Below are positions 1 through 9,210 of a stretch of DNA of 57,072 nt, piece after piece. A program made the translations under genes and the position numbers. A model generated the notes under the pieces. It was not told the origin of the DNA, did not search any database, and saw only the letters and a list, made by a program, of their open reading frames with translations. This DNA is from Candidatus Planktophila sp. (lineage in GTDB: Bacteria; Actinomycetota; Actinomycetes; Nanopelagicales; Nanopelagicaceae). Numbering within the stretch: the stretch's first letter is position 1; every line of letters starts with the position of its first letter. The DNA lies in assembly GCA_021741905.1 (NCBI GenBank), contig JAIOWZ010000005.1, forward strand, positions 1 through 57,072, in the 5' to 3' direction.

Positions 1-929
1 CGGCTAGCAACCTAATAACTTTTTTAGGCAATCATGACGTAGGGCGAGCTGGATACATTATTTCGAGCAAACGCATTCAACCTGCAGATCAGTTGTTGCC
101 AAGAACCAATCTAGCTAACGCGCTGATGTATTTTTCTCGTGGTATTCCAGTTGTCTATTATGGTGATGAAGTTGGCATGACCGGTACAAATTCTGGTAAG
201 GATCAATTTGCTCGACAAGACATGTTTGCAACCGATATTGAAATCTGGAAAAACGAGGTTCGAATAGGTGGCTCTCCAATTGGGAATGGAGATGCATTTA
301 CAGCGACTAGCCAGAGCCCAGTTGCCCAGTATTTGATCAAGTTGGCCCAGATCCGTAAGGAAAATCCAGCTTTAGCAAATGGCCCAATGCTTGAAAGATT
401 CTCGAAGTATGCTCTATATGTAATTTCAAAGAAAGATGTTGTGGAAAATAAAGAGTACTTAGTCGCTTTTAATAACTCCGACACTGATGAAGTTGTAGAA
501 GTCACTACAGCAACCTCAGCTGGAGGATGGAGTCAGATCCTTGGTACAACCAACGTGTCAACAAATCAAAGCAAAGTGACTTTTACCGTTCCTGCGCTAT
601 CCACAATAGTCTTAAAGGCCAACAGCCCTATTGACCAATTTGCTACTAAATTCACAAAACTCAGCACTTCCATGGATGACTTAACTGGTTTCTACAAGGT
701 CAAGGCTGGGATAAGTTCAAAAGACTTTTTGTCGGTCGAGTTCTTTGCCAGAAATACAGGAAGCACAAAGTGGATCTCGCAAGGTGTTGATTCAGGATCC
801 CCATACTCAATTTTTCTTGATCCGATAGATTTCCCAAAGAAGAAACTCGAAATTAGAGCTATTGCCCGTAATTCGAAAGGAGAAAGCTTTGTTTTTCCAA
901 TCACCAAACTCACTATTTCCGCACCATGA
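1..929 (+). CDS. GH13 alpha-amylase family protein (5' end outside window)
   Basis: This is the C-terminal part of a glycoside hydrolase family 13 enzyme that cleaves alpha-1,4 glucans. The reading frame is open from base 3, so the start lies upstream. FLGNHD near the window edge is GH13 conserved region IV, with the transition-state His-Asp pair. GIPVVYYGDEVGM follows, as expected for the end of the TIM barrel. After it come an amylase C-terminal beta domain (VVEVTTATS to STIVLKA) and a final stretch of about 100 residues that looks like an Ig-type beta sandwich. The nucleophile and acid residues are not in the window. A second GH13 gene overlaps its 3' end, so the two probably form an alpha-glucan operon. 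Exact substrate (starch, pullulan or maltodextrin) cannot be told. Confidence 0.88.
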   Translation, partial: ASNLITFLGNHDVGRAGYIISSKRIQPADQLLPRTNLANALMYFSRGIPVVYYGDEVGMTGTNSGKDQFARQDMFATDIEIWKNEVRIGGSPIGNGDAFTATSQSPVAQYLIKLAQIRKENPALANGPMLERFSKYALYVISKKDVVENKEYLVAFNNSDTDEVVEVTTATSAGGWSQILGTTNVSTNQSKVTFTVPALSTIVLKANSPIDQFATKFTKLSTSMDDLTGFYKVKAGISSKDFLSVEFFARNTGSTKWISQGVDSGSPYSIFLDPIDFPKKKLEIRAIARNSKGESFVFPITKLTISAP

Positions 930-2733
930 CGGTAGTGAACTTTATGTAAGTAATTCGGCTCCAAAAGTTGGAGACAAGGTTGTCCTGCGCGTGCGGATAC
1001 CTAATACATACACGTTTGTTAAATCATTTGTTCGTTTATATCACGATGGAGAACCACGTAGTTTTGAGTTATCACTTGAAAAGGAGCGCCAAGCGGAGAG
1101 TTGGTGGTCAGTAAAGGTAAAGATTGAAAATCTTTCTACCCAGTACAGATTTGTTTTTGTTGATGTAGATAAGTATGAATGGCTTAATGCATCGGGTTTT
1201 TACGATCATGATGTCCATTCGAATAACGACTTTCAGATTATCGCTATTCCGGCTTATCCGGCATGGATTAGATCTTCTGTTTTCTATCAAATATTCCCAG
1301 ATAGATTTGCTAAGTCCACTGCGAAACGACCAATCCCTGAGTGGGCCATACCTCGCGAATGGAATGAACTTCCTTCAATTGGAAGCAAAGCAACAGGAAC
1401 TGAGCTATTCGGTGGGGATCTAACAGGAGTAGAAGAACATTTAGATTATGTAACAGAGCTTGGCGTCAATGGAATTTACTTCACGCCCTTCTTTCCAGCT
1501 AGGTCCAACCATCGATATGACGCCAGTAGTTTTACTGAAGTAGATCCCGTCTTAGGCGGAAATAAAGCAATGTTCAAATTAGTTTCCGCAGCTAAAAAAA
1601 GAAAGATTCGCTTACTGGGCGACCTCACTTCAAATCACTGTGGAGCGGGCCATCCATGGCTTGCGAAAGCACAGAAAGATAAGAAATCTAAAGAGCGTGG
1701 GTATTTTTATTGGGATAAGTCGGTCAAACATGGATATGTCGGTTGGTGGGGCTTGGCTTCTTTGCCAAAGCTCAATTTTCATTCGAAAGCACTGCGTAAA
1801 GAGATGTATGAAGGAAAGAAATCAATAGTTAAGCAGTGGTTGTCACCAAAATATGGAATGGCTGGCTGGCGAATTGATGTTGGCAATATGACAGGCCGCC
1901 TAGGTGCTGATGATATGCATGATGAAGTGATGCATGGAATTCGTAAAGCGATGGATGAAGTTAAACCTGATGCATGGCTTGTTGCAGAGAATGGCGATTT
2001 TGTTGCAAGTGACTTAAATGGATTTGGTTGGCACGGTGCAATGAATTATCAGGGCTTTATGCGACCTGTGTGGAACTGGGTTAATTTAAATACAACTATT
2101 GGCGGGGGTTTCCAAGGTCTGCCTTTCTCGATGCCAAAGATAAATGGAAAACAATTAGTTGCAAGCATGAATTCATTTAACGGCTCGATACCGTGGAGAT
2201 CTCTTGTTGCAAGCATGGTTCTTTTGGACTCTCATGACACAGCCAGAATGCGAACTGTTGTACTTGGAGACAAGAGTTTACATCTAACAGCAATGACGCT
2301 GTTGCTTACCTACCCAGGTGTGCCTTCAATATTCGCAGGTGATGAGATTGGTCTAGAGGGATCTTCAGGTGAGGATTCGCGCAGGACCATTAATTGGGAA
2401 GATCAAAGTTCTTGGGATACTACTTTTTTAAGTGAAGTTAAGAAATTGGTCGCTATCCGAAAGAAACATGATGCACTCATAAACGGCGGATTACGCTGGG
2501 TATTAGTCGAAGATGATTGCCTGGCATTTTTGAGGGAATCAAAGAAGGAAACTGTCTTGGTCTTCATTTCTAGAGGTAGCGTGAAAACAAGTATTGATTT
2601 AGCCAAACACGGCTATGTGGTTAAGGAGAGTCTGTATGGAATCTCAGGCAAAGGCTCCACAATTTCGATAGAAACAGACAAACCAACTCAAGGCGTGTGG
2701 GTTTTAGAGTCTAGCCAAAAGTTAAGTGGCTGA
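889..2733 (+). CDS. GH13 alpha-glycosidase (neopullulanase/maltodextrin glucosidase-like)
   Basis: This is a probable cytoplasmic GH13 enzyme acting on maltodextrins or branched alpha-glucans. No signal peptide is visible. An N-terminal beta domain (HHDGSELYVSN onwards) precedes the barrel, as in neopullulanase-type enzymes. The barrel begins at SSVFYQIFPDRF. Catalytic motifs are intact: GWRIDVGNM (Asp nucleophile), VAENGD (Glu acid/base) and LLDSHDTAR (His-Asp). The frame is open from a TTG at 862, but I place the start at TTG 889 because AAAGGAG (876-882) lies 6 nt before it. That leaves a 41-nt overlap with the upstream GH13 gene and implies translational coupling. Its 3' end overlaps the convergent esterase gene by 46 nt. 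Confidence 0.88.
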   Translation: MFFQSPNSLFPHHDGSELYVSNSAPKVGDKVVLRVRIPNTYTFVKSFVRLYHDGEPRSFELSLEKERQAESWWSVKVKIENLSTQYRFVFVDVDKYEWLNASGFYDHDVHSNNDFQIIAIPAYPAWIRSSVFYQIFPDRFAKSTAKRPIPEWAIPREWNELPSIGSKATGTELFGGDLTGVEEHLDYVTELGVNGIYFTPFFPARSNHRYDASSFTEVDPVLGGNKAMFKLVSAAKKRKIRLLGDLTSNHCGAGHPWLAKAQKDKKSKERGYFYWDKSVKHGYVGWWGLASLPKLNFHSKALRKEMYEGKKSIVKQWLSPKYGMAGWRIDVGNMTGRLGADDMHDEVMHGIRKAMDEVKPDAWLVAENGDFVASDLNGFGWHGAMNYQGFMRPVWNWVNLNTTIGGGFQGLPFSMPKINGKQLVASMNSFNGSIPWRSLVASMVLLDSHDTARMRTVVLGDKSLHLTAMTLLLTYPGVPSIFAGDEIGLEGSSGEDSRRTINWEDQSSWDTTFLSEVKKLVAIRKKHDALINGGLRWVLVEDDCLAFLRESKKETVLVFISRGSVKTSIDLAKHGYVVKESLYGISGKGSTISIETDKPTQGVWVLESSQKLSG

Positions 2734-3518
2734 TCTAAGTATTTTGCCCAAGATCTCTCATTATGGCCGGTACGAGGGTAAACACGAGAGATAAAATTGT
2801 TGGAGCGATAACCACGCTCGTGCATTAATTGATCTGCATATATTTGGAATGGCGCATATTCAGAATCCAAACCTTTTGTTCCATGGCTCATCCACACTTT
2901 GTGTGTGCCTGGAAGGGGCAAAGAATTAATAGTTTTTTCCACTAAGCCATTAGCACCAAATGGCCAATGAGGCGAAAGAGCCAATGCTGTTGAAAACTTT
3001 TCAGGCATTTGCGCGACTGCATAAAGAGTTGCCAGAGCGCCCATGGAAGAGCCGATCATCGCAGTGTTCTTTGCGTCAATCTCACTCTCTAGCGAAGGCA
3101 CGATGGTTTCAAAGATTTCCTTAAAATAACTATCACTTTGTAAGAGAGTTTTGTCCTCAATTATTTTTGCATAATCATTATGGACTTCAAGGCCTTCGCG
3201 GAAATACTTTTCTGGGACAAGATCTTTCCCGCGCCCCCAGGGATTTTCCTTGGTAGAGCTGTGCCAGACTGCAATTATCGCTGGAGTTGAGATGCCTAGC
3301 TCTCGACTAACGCGAATAGCTGATTGGGCCATCTCCCATGTTTGCCCGCGATGAGTGGAGGACTTGCCATCAAATACATTCTGACCATCATGAGCAATCA
3401 ACAACTTGTCTGATCCCTTTTGGGGCTTCCAATAATCAACTGTTCGGGCACCAAAATTCAGGCGTAGAACTTCGCCGGGCACTCCTCGGACTTGGAAACG
3501 CTTAATCTCTTGCATCAT
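2688..3518 (-). CDS. Alpha/beta-hydrolase, enterochelin-esterase-like (putative esterase family)
   Basis: The protein has the alpha/beta-hydrolase fold of the esterase D/Fes family. Key features are KLLIAHDGQNVFDG, the nucleophile elbow GSSMGALATLYA (Gly-x-Ser-x-Gly) and a late GHNERSW with the likely catalytic His. There is no signal peptide, so it is probably cytoplasmic. The substrate is unknown; relatives hydrolyse siderophore or sugar esters, and no siderophore genes are nearby. The frame extends to a TTG at 3554, but the tandem ATGs at 3518 and 3515 are preferred. GATAAT (3525-3530, reverse strand) ends 6 nt before ATG 3518, consistent with a leaderless start. Only 14 bp separate this start from the divergent photolyase start. 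Confidence 0.75.
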   Translation of the reverse strand: MMQEIKRFQVRGVPGEVLRLNFGARTVDYWKPQKGSDKLLIAHDGQNVFDGKSSTHRGQTWEMAQSAIRVSRELGISTPAIIAVWHSSTKENPWGRGKDLVPEKYFREGLEVHNDYAKIIEDKTLLQSDSYFKEIFETIVPSLESEIDAKNTAMIGSSMGALATLYAVAQMPEKFSTALALSPHWPFGANGLVEKTINSLPLPGTHKVWMSHGTKGLDSEYAPFQIYADQLMHERGYRSNNFISRVYPRTGHNERSWAKYLDQPLNFWLDSKTHTP

Positions 3519-3532
3519 GATTGAATTATCCC

Positions 3533-4903
3533 ATGTCTTTGATGAAAACTTCAATCATCTGGTTTCGTCGCGACCTTCGAATCAATGATCACCCAGCACT
3601 ATTAGCCGCTATCGAGTCAGCAGATCAAGTCATCCCACTTTTTATTCTGGATAAAAAGCAGATTAATGAAGCGGGGAACAAACTCCTTGCATATATGGGT
3701 CAGTCATTGAGAGCCCTAGATGAATCACTTGGAAACCGATTACACATTATCGAAGGTGATCAAGTCGATATTCTTAAAGAACTGATCACAAAATATGAGG
3801 TCGAAGAGGTTCATATCTCTGCTGAGTATGAACGATATGGTGCAGAACGAGATAGCCGCGTTGAAGCTGCAGGCATAAAGTTGGTTCGCACGGGAAGCCC
3901 ATACGCTGTTACACCTGGTCGAGTGCTAAAGCCGAGTGATGCAACCCCTTATAAGGTGTACACACCTTTTTATCGGGGATGGCGCACACATGGATACCGA
4001 GCCCCAGCTGTTACTCCCAAGAAATTTAAAATAGTTGAACCAACAGATAGGTACCGTAATTTTCCAGACTTTCCATTTCCTGAAGGCGTACAAGTGATTG
4101 CTGCTGGCGAAAAAGCTGCCCTTGCTCGCTTTAACGCTTTTACAAAAAATGGGTTAGATACTTACGATGAAAATCGTAATTTAGCGTCAATTGATGGAAC
4201 CTCAAAGATGAGTACTTATCTAAAGTTTGGCGAAATTCACCCACGTACTTTGCTTGAAAATCTTGGAGAAAGTAAGGCGCATGATACTTTCCGTAAAGAG
4301 ATCGCGTGGCGTGAGTTTTATGCTGATGTTCTCTTTAACAATCCAATGACAGATCTTGAGTACTACGCACCAAAGTTTGCAGAGATGCGATATGACAAGC
4401 CTGGCAAACAGTTCAAAGCTTGGTGTGAAGGGAAAACAGGGTATCCATTTGTAGACGCTGCAATGCGACAGTTGATTAAAGAGGGATGGATGCATAACCG
4501 CACCCGCATGGTTGTTGCTTCATTCTTGGTGAAAGATCTCCACCTTGAATGGCAAATCGGAGAACGCTTCTTTGCCGAACACTTAGTTGATTACGATGTT
4601 GCATCTAATGCTCATGGCTGGCAATGGACGGCAGGGTGTGGCACCGATGCCTCACCGTATTACCGAATATTTAATCCGATTGAACAGGGAAAGCGCTTTG
4701 ATGAAAATGGCGATTACATTCGAAGGTATGTGCCGGAGCTTGCACATCTTTCCGCCTCTGAAATTCATGAGCCTTGGCTGTTCCTAGATGGCTATAGCAA
4801 GGGGTATCCAGAGCGGGTAGTTGATCATGCAATCGAGCGCCTTGAGTCCTTGGCTCGTTTGCAAGAGATTAAAGCCGATAAACCCCTAGACCCTCGCGCT
4901 TAG
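3533..4903 (+). CDS. phr: Deoxyribodipyrimidine photolyase (cryptochrome/photolyase family)
   Basis: This is a light-driven repair enzyme for UV-induced pyrimidine dimers. The N-terminal antenna-binding Rossmann domain starts with SIIWFRRDLRINDHPAL. The C-terminal FAD-binding helical domain carries the class I signature residues around WREFYADVLF, the TGYPFVDAAMRQL segment, WMHNRTRM and NAHGWQWTAGCGTD...RIFNP. The length of 456 aa is normal. ATG 3533 and ATG 3542 are both possible starts; the FRRDLR motif follows either closely. The gene is divergent from the esterase with almost no intergenic space, and its last 35 nt overlap the convergent diguanylate cyclase gene. Photolyase fits an organism living in sunlit surface water, but that is inference. 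Confidence 0.93.
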   Translation: MSLMKTSIIWFRRDLRINDHPALLAAIESADQVIPLFILDKKQINEAGNKLLAYMGQSLRALDESLGNRLHIIEGDQVDILKELITKYEVEEVHISAEYERYGAERDSRVEAAGIKLVRTGSPYAVTPGRVLKPSDATPYKVYTPFYRGWRTHGYRAPAVTPKKFKIVEPTDRYRNFPDFPFPEGVQVIAAGEKAALARFNAFTKNGLDTYDENRNLASIDGTSKMSTYLKFGEIHPRTLLENLGESKAHDTFRKEIAWREFYADVLFNNPMTDLEYYAPKFAEMRYDKPGKQFKAWCEGKTGYPFVDAAMRQLIKEGWMHNRTRMVVASFLVKDLHLEWQIGERFFAEHLVDYDVASNAHGWQWTAGCGTDASPYYRIFNPIEQGKRFDENGDYIRRYVPELAHLSASEIHEPWLFLDGYSKGYPERVVDHAIERLESLARLQEIKADKPLDPRA

Positions 4904-6224
4904 CTTTATACATCGCATTATCTGCACGGACCAATAAATCCTTTTCTCCAGTGTTCTTGGCAACTCCAATGCTGACACCTAGTTGTATTTCTTGATTATT
5001 GATGTGAAATGGATATGACAGGGTTGCACGTAAGGCCAAAGCAATTTCTACGGCGCTTTCATGTCCACCTTCGTATAAAACTCCAAACTCATCTCCACCC
5101 AGACGTGCCAATAAAGCACCATGTGGCAAGGCGCGCTCAAAACGCAGCGCTACTTGTTGCAAAATCTTGTCTCCAGTTTCATGTCCATGCACATCGTTAA
5201 TTGGTTTAAATCCATCTAGATCAAGAAGCAGTAGAGCACCCTCCTTTTGGGCAAAGGCATCGATCTCAGTGACCAAGCGGCGACGGTTAGGCAATCCAGT
5301 TAATTCATCAGTCCTTGCTAACAATCTTTCCTGGCCTATATTTTTTGCTTGGGTTAGGGCAAGTGCCATTCGAGCAAAGGCAAGTGCCAGTGTTGCAATT
5401 GCAGGAATTAAAATGAATCGCGGAAAGTAATCCGGGCGCATTGCGATCAAGGCCAGCAAAGTTGCGCTCAGGGAAACTGAAATCGAAATTAGGATTGGAT
5501 TAATTCCTTCGCGGGCCTTGCTATCAATTCCAGGTTGCCAAAAACTTTCAGCAATAAGCAAAAGACCTACAACCCAACCAATATCTAAGATTGAACCCAT
5601 GACATAACTACCATTGATATTTTGCCACAGATAGACAATGTCATTAAGAGCAAAAACAATTACTCCGATCGAGAGCACCAGCCCGCGCCTTGAATATCCC
5701 TGCATAGCAACCGTCGCGATGACAACGCACACAAGTATGAGGTCTGCTGCTGGATACATAATTGCAAAAAATGTTTCACTAATGTTGCCATCAAAATGTG
5801 GAAGAACCGGCTTTATAACTAGCGCAGAACCCAGCGTGCTTAGACCTAATCCAAAAATTGAAGAATCCACGAGCTCAATAAGAGAGAGTTTTCGTTGTGC
5901 TGCGAGTACCCGCGGTAGGCCAATAATTGCAAAGGGGTAAAAGAGTAGGTACAGGATATTTGAGACAGTATTTGTGACATTTGTTGAGGAAAAGAATATG
6001 GAAGAGCTGGTAACGGCTGAGCCAAATGCCCAAAATGAAACTGCTACACCAACACTTGGCTTGGCAATTCTGTCACTGATGTGCGGCGCACAAGCAATTG
6101 CCACAATTGCAGCAGTTGCAATCAGGTTGTATATAAATAATTCAGACCACGCTGTTGGATATAGCAGATCAAGAAACAGATAGATAGCCAACAGACAGAG
6201 CCCTAAAAATCTGACTACTCGCAT
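4869..6224 (-). CDS. Membrane-anchored diguanylate cyclase (GGDEF)
   Basis: The N-terminal ~290 residues are a hydrophobic array of about 8-10 membrane helices, a MASE-like sensor. They are followed by a linker and a GGDEF domain opening with ARTDELTGLPNRRRL. The catalytic motif RLGGDEFG is intact at about residue 376, so c-di-GMP synthesis from two GTP is expected. The product-inhibition I-site is not visible: the four residues that should read RxxD before LLARLGGDEF are PHGA. No EAL domain is present. The reverse-strand hexamer TATCCT (6231-6236) sits exactly 6 nt before the ATG, suggesting a leaderless mRNA. The 3' end overlaps the photolyase gene by 35 nt. No c-di-GMP effector is recognisable in the window. 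Confidence 0.88.
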   Translation of the reverse strand: MRVVRFLGLCLLAIYLFLDLLYPTAWSELFIYNLIATAAIVAIACAPHISDRIAKPSVGVAVSFWAFGSAVTSSSIFFSSTNVTNTVSNILYLLFYPFAIIGLPRVLAAQRKLSLIELVDSSIFGLGLSTLGSALVIKPVLPHFDGNISETFFAIMYPAADLILVCVVIATVAMQGYSRRGLVLSIGVIVFALNDIVYLWQNINGSYVMGSILDIGWVVGLLLIAESFWQPGIDSKAREGINPILISISVSLSATLLALIAMRPDYFPRFILIPAIATLALAFARMALALTQAKNIGQERLLARTDELTGLPNRRRLVTEIDAFAQKEGALLLLDLDGFKPINDVHGHETGDKILQQVALRFERALPHGALLARLGGDEFGVLYEGGHESAVEIALALRATLSYPFHINNQEIQLGVSIGVAKNTGEKDLLVRADNAMYKAKREGLGVYRL

Positions 6225-6230
6225 GTTTTG

Positions 6231-6236
6231 AGGATA
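6231..6236 (-). promoter_or_regulatory. -10 element (TATCCT), leaderless layout, for the GGDEF gene
   Basis: TATCCT on the reverse strand matches TANNNT and is followed by CAAAAC (6 nt) and then ATG at 6224. Transcription would begin at or next to the start codon. Confidence 0.5.
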
Positions 6237-6280
6237 GGAACATTGAACTGATTACTAAATAGGGGAATCCATAGGTAAGA

Positions 6281-6313
6281 AAAAACCCGCTACCTTGATG
6301 GCAGCGGGTTTTT
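6281..6313 (-). terminator. Rho-independent terminator
   Basis: AAAAACCCGCTACC and GGCAGCGGGTTTTT form a stem with one A/C mismatch around a short TTGAT loop. On the reverse strand the stem runs into TTTTTTCTT, so it ends transcripts of the secreted-protein gene lying 15 bp upstream. The A-rich 5' arm makes it potentially bidirectional. Confidence 0.85.
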
Positions 6314-6327
6314 AGAGAACTTGTTTT

Positions 6328-6939
6328 TTAGAGTCCCTTTGTACAAATTAGTTTTGCGCTTTCGCGGGTACCAGCCACATTGCTTGCTAGTTCTGCAGGC
6401 TTATTAATTGCGACAAGCTTGGCTGCTTCAAGCTTCTTGATTGTCAGATCAATGCTGCGAATCTTGCTTGCATATGCACGTGTGGCAGATGTCCAGGAAG
6501 AAACCGCCGTCGTTAGGACTTTCTTGTCGGCCTCAGTTTTGGCAGCTGTCAACTTTCCTTGTGCGGCGACAAGGCGCACATTTGCCGCATCTAACTTAGC
6601 TTGAATCTCGGCACGGTTTGCTATCTCAGTTGTTATTCCAAGTTCAATGATTGGAAGCTGTGCTGCGAATTTAGCTGCAGTAACAACAGCGTCTTTCTGT
6701 GCTTTAACAGCAGAATTTGCGCTATTTATGCAATCAATTGAAAGCCAAGTTAATTTGGTGCTTGATACAAGAGGGTTCTTTGCGCATTTATATGTTCCAA
6801 GACTTGTTTTAGTAGTTGATCCTGACTTGGTGCATGCAACACCATTTGAAATCTTGGCTGCTGCCTCGGCTGGAATAGCCACCATGACACCGCCTGCGAC
6901 AACTAGTGCTACAGAGACTGATGCGATTTTACGAAACAT
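6328..6939 (-). CDS. Secreted Ala/Lys-rich coiled-coil protein with Cys-pair module
   Basis: I do not recognise a named family. ATG 6939 is chosen because GAGAGG (6947-6952) precedes it by 7 nt and the resulting N-terminus MFRKIASVSVALVVAGG...AEAAA is a clear signal peptide. The frame itself extends to 6981. After the signal comes a short module (GVACTKSGSTTKTSLGTYKC...KLTW) that recurs in the large secreted protein at 55410. The remainder is Ala/Lys-rich and predicted helical or coiled-coil (about residues 90-190). Two further Cys residues, in DCINSA and LICTKG, could form a disulfide. It is likely exported and cell-surface or periplasm-like. A strong terminator follows it. Confidence 0.7.
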   Translation of the reverse strand: MFRKIASVSVALVVAGGVMVAIPAEAAAKISNGVACTKSGSTTKTSLGTYKCAKNPLVSSTKLTWLSIDCINSANSAVKAQKDAVVTAAKFAAQLPIIELGITTEIANRAEIQAKLDAANVRLVAAQGKLTAAKTEADKKVLTTAVSSWTSATRAYASKIRSIDLTIKKLEAAKLVAINKPAELASNVAGTRESAKLICTKGL

Positions 6940-7029
6940 GTAAGAACCTCTCGTTGTAATGCTGGCAATTCTAGCGACCAAGTGCTTAAAGAACTCTGAT
7001 AACCCGCCGAGAGTTCACAGGTTTAACTG

Positions 7030-7797
7030 TTACTTACGCTGTTTTCTTCGCACGCTCATACCAACTTTTCTGACAATGGATCGTGGCAATCTTTGGATTA
7101 CAAAGACCAAGAGTTTGTATTGCCATCCAGGGATCGATATCGCCTCACCCTTTAGTGCATCCTTCCAGGCCTTTGCAACCAATGTGTCAGAAGCAAGCCA
7201 CATGAAGTTAGGTAACCCCTTCATAGACATACGTCCACGTTGGTGGAACTCGGTGCGGGTAAATCCAGGGCACAGCGCACTAATCTTCACATTAGTTCCA
7301 GCAAGTTCGGTATGAAGTGATTCAGTCAACACAGTCAGATAAGACTTTGACGCGCTGTATGTGCCACCGGCAATAAAGCTGGCAACCGATGAAACATTGA
7401 TCACAACACCTTTATTGCGTTGCTTCATTTGGGGAAGTGCCACGTGCATAAGGCGCATCGGTGTGCGGACCAAAACATCCAAGAGCTGCTGTTCAGCTTC
7501 TAAGGCTGAGACCGTAAATGCCTTATTGATTCCAAAGCCAGCGTTATTGATTAAGACATCTATCTGATTGTTCGCGATGTACTGCTCAACCACCGCACAA
7601 CCTGCATCAGTAGCCAGATCGGCTTGAATAACCTGGGTTTGCACTTTGTACTGTGTCTGGAGTTGCGCTGCTCGCTCATTCAAACGTGGTAGATCGCGGG
7701 CAACCAGCACAATGTTGTAATTGTTTTCTGCAAGTAATCTAGTAAAACTCTCACCGATTCCAGCAGTTGCTCCAGTGACTAAGGCCCACGATCCCAC
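7030..7797 (-). CDS. Short-chain dehydrogenase/reductase (SDR) family oxidoreductase
   Basis: This is a classical SDR of 255 aa. It has the nucleotide-binding TGATAGIGESF near the N-terminus, the structural NNAGFG motif, an active-site Ser region (INVSSVASF) and Tyr-x-x-x-Lys in TYSASKSYL. It therefore reduces or oxidises a carbonyl/alcohol with NAD(P)H; the substrate is not predictable. The start is a GTG directly after the TAG of the upstream saccharopine-dehydrogenase-like gene (7798-7800), so the two reading frames abut with no spacer and are almost surely cotranscribed and translationally coupled. Confidence 0.85.
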   Translation of the reverse strand: MGSWALVTGATAGIGESFTRLLAENNYNIVLVARDLPRLNERAAQLQTQYKVQTQVIQADLATDAGCAVVEQYIANNQIDVLINNAGFGINKAFTVSALEAEQQLLDVLVRTPMRLMHVALPQMKQRNKGVVINVSSVASFIAGGTYSASKSYLTVLTESLHTELAGTNVKISALCPGFTRTEFHQRGRMSMKGLPNFMWLASDTLVAKAWKDALKGEAISIPGWQYKLLVFVIQRLPRSIVRKVGMSVRRKQRK

Positions 7798-9018
7798 CTA
7801 TACCCCGATTCCTGCGGGATCTTCATCCCGAATGTGCCAGCTACTGCCGTATGACTCAATTAAATCTAAAAATGGCTTTGGTTCAAGCCATTCAGGACCA
7901 ACAACACCGGCAGGTTTCCAGGTTCCGTTAGCAATTAACTCCATTGCCATCACTGGATTAATCGCGGTCTGCCAAACAACTGCTTGGTCACCATAATTTT
8001 TCATCGACCATTCATTGTCAACGACGTTATAGATGTAACAGGCGTATGGCTTTCCCTCTTTATTAAGACCGGCAACATGTGCACCTGCACAAGTTTTACC
8101 GTGCATAACAGGACCAATTGTTGCAGGATCAGGCAATAAGGATGCTAAAAAGTCGCGCGGTGCAATTTCCATTCCGCGATATTTAACCTTGTGCTTATTT
8201 GATAGGCCAAGTGCATGAATTGTTTTTAACTTCTCAATAAAGTCATTTCCAAGACCATATTTGAAGGTGACTTTCCTTGCATTAATTTTTTGTGGAATTA
8301 AGGCAACTTCCTCGTGCTCCACATCAACACATTCAACAGGGCCAATACCTTCTGGGAAATCAAAGGTTACGCCACCAGTAAATGGCTTAGTTGTGTGCCA
8401 GCCTTCATTCCAAATAAGTGGCGGATTGAGACATTCTTCAATTGTCGTCCAGATTGAAAATGATGGAGCGAATTCATACCCATCAACTGTAAGACTGGAA
8501 CCATCCAAGATTGTGACAGCATCTATTTCGCTGAATAAATAATCTTGGGCATAGCGTGCAAAAATGTCGCTCATTCCAGGTTCGATACCGATTCCAATGA
8601 GTGCAAAATTGCCTTGGCTAAGCCATTGATCATGTTGTGCGAATTGATCATCACCTAACTTCACGCCGACTTTATTAAATGGATCAGTTGGATGAGCAAT
8701 TGAAAGCGACAAAGCCATGTCCATGTAATTAACACCAGCATTTTTAGCTGCATTAAAGATATTCATGACAAAGCGTGGGTCCACCGCGTTGATTACAACA
8801 TCAGGTCCAACCTTACGGATGAGGCCCTCTAGCGCCGCCAGATCGCCGGCATCCACCTCCACTGATGTAAATCGTGGGTCTTGGATTTTCTGGGTGACAG
8901 CGTGCGCTTTTGAAGCATCGTAATCAGCGATGACTAACTCAGTGATAAATGACTTTCGGGATGCGATATTTGCGATTGCACTGCCAACTCCGCCTGCGCC
9001 GATAACGAGCGCTCTCAT
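7798..9018 (-). CDS. Saccharopine dehydrogenase / carboxynorspermidine synthase-like protein
   Basis: The N-terminal Rossmann motif is MRALVIGAGGVGSAIANIA, followed by VVINAVDPRFVMN and the long C-terminal domain typical of the saccharopine dehydrogenase family (NAD(P)-dependent reductive condensation of an amino acid and an aldehyde or ketone). The length of 406 aa matches carboxynorspermidine synthase and Lys1-type enzymes. Which reaction it runs cannot be read from sequence; no other lysine or polyamine genes are visible here, only the downstream SDR. AAAGG lies 8 nt before the ATG, so this mRNA has a normal leader. Confidence 0.78.
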   Translation of the reverse strand: MRALVIGAGGVGSAIANIASRKSFITELVIADYDASKAHAVTQKIQDPRFTSVEVDAGDLAALEGLIRKVGPDVVINAVDPRFVMNIFNAAKNAGVNYMDMALSLSIAHPTDPFNKVGVKLGDDQFAQHDQWLSQGNFALIGIGIEPGMSDIFARYAQDYLFSEIDAVTILDGSSLTVDGYEFAPSFSIWTTIEECLNPPLIWNEGWHTTKPFTGGVTFDFPEGIGPVECVDVEHEEVALIPQKINARKVTFKYGLGNDFIEKLKTIHALGLSNKHKVKYRGMEIAPRDFLASLLPDPATIGPVMHGKTCAGAHVAGLNKEGKPYACYIYNVVDNEWSMKNYGDQAVVWQTAINPVMAMELIANGTWKPAGVVGPEWLEPKPFLDLIESYGSSWHIRDEDPAGIGV

Positions 9019-9109
9019 GGTTGGCCTTTCGGGTTGTTTTCGAACCCACTATGGATTCTAGGGAAGGCTATCCGTACCGATAACCTTTGCCAAGCACCAT
9101 TGGTGTTAA

Positions 9110-9182
9110 GTCCCCGTAGCTCAGTGGATAGAGCAACCGCCTCCTAAGCGGTAGGTCGCAGGTTCAACTCCCGCCGGGGACA
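9110..9182 (+). tRNA. tRNA-Arg (anticodon CCT)
   Basis: The cloverleaf is complete. The acceptor stem is GTCCCCG/CGGGGAC, the anticodon stem ACCGC/GCGGT encloses the loop CTCCTAA with anticodon CCT, and the T loop is TTCAACT. The discriminator is A. CCA is not encoded (CAC follows). It reads AGG codons. Confidence 0.95.
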
Positions 9183-9210
9183 CATTATTAACAAGATTAA
9201 AATAGAAGAG

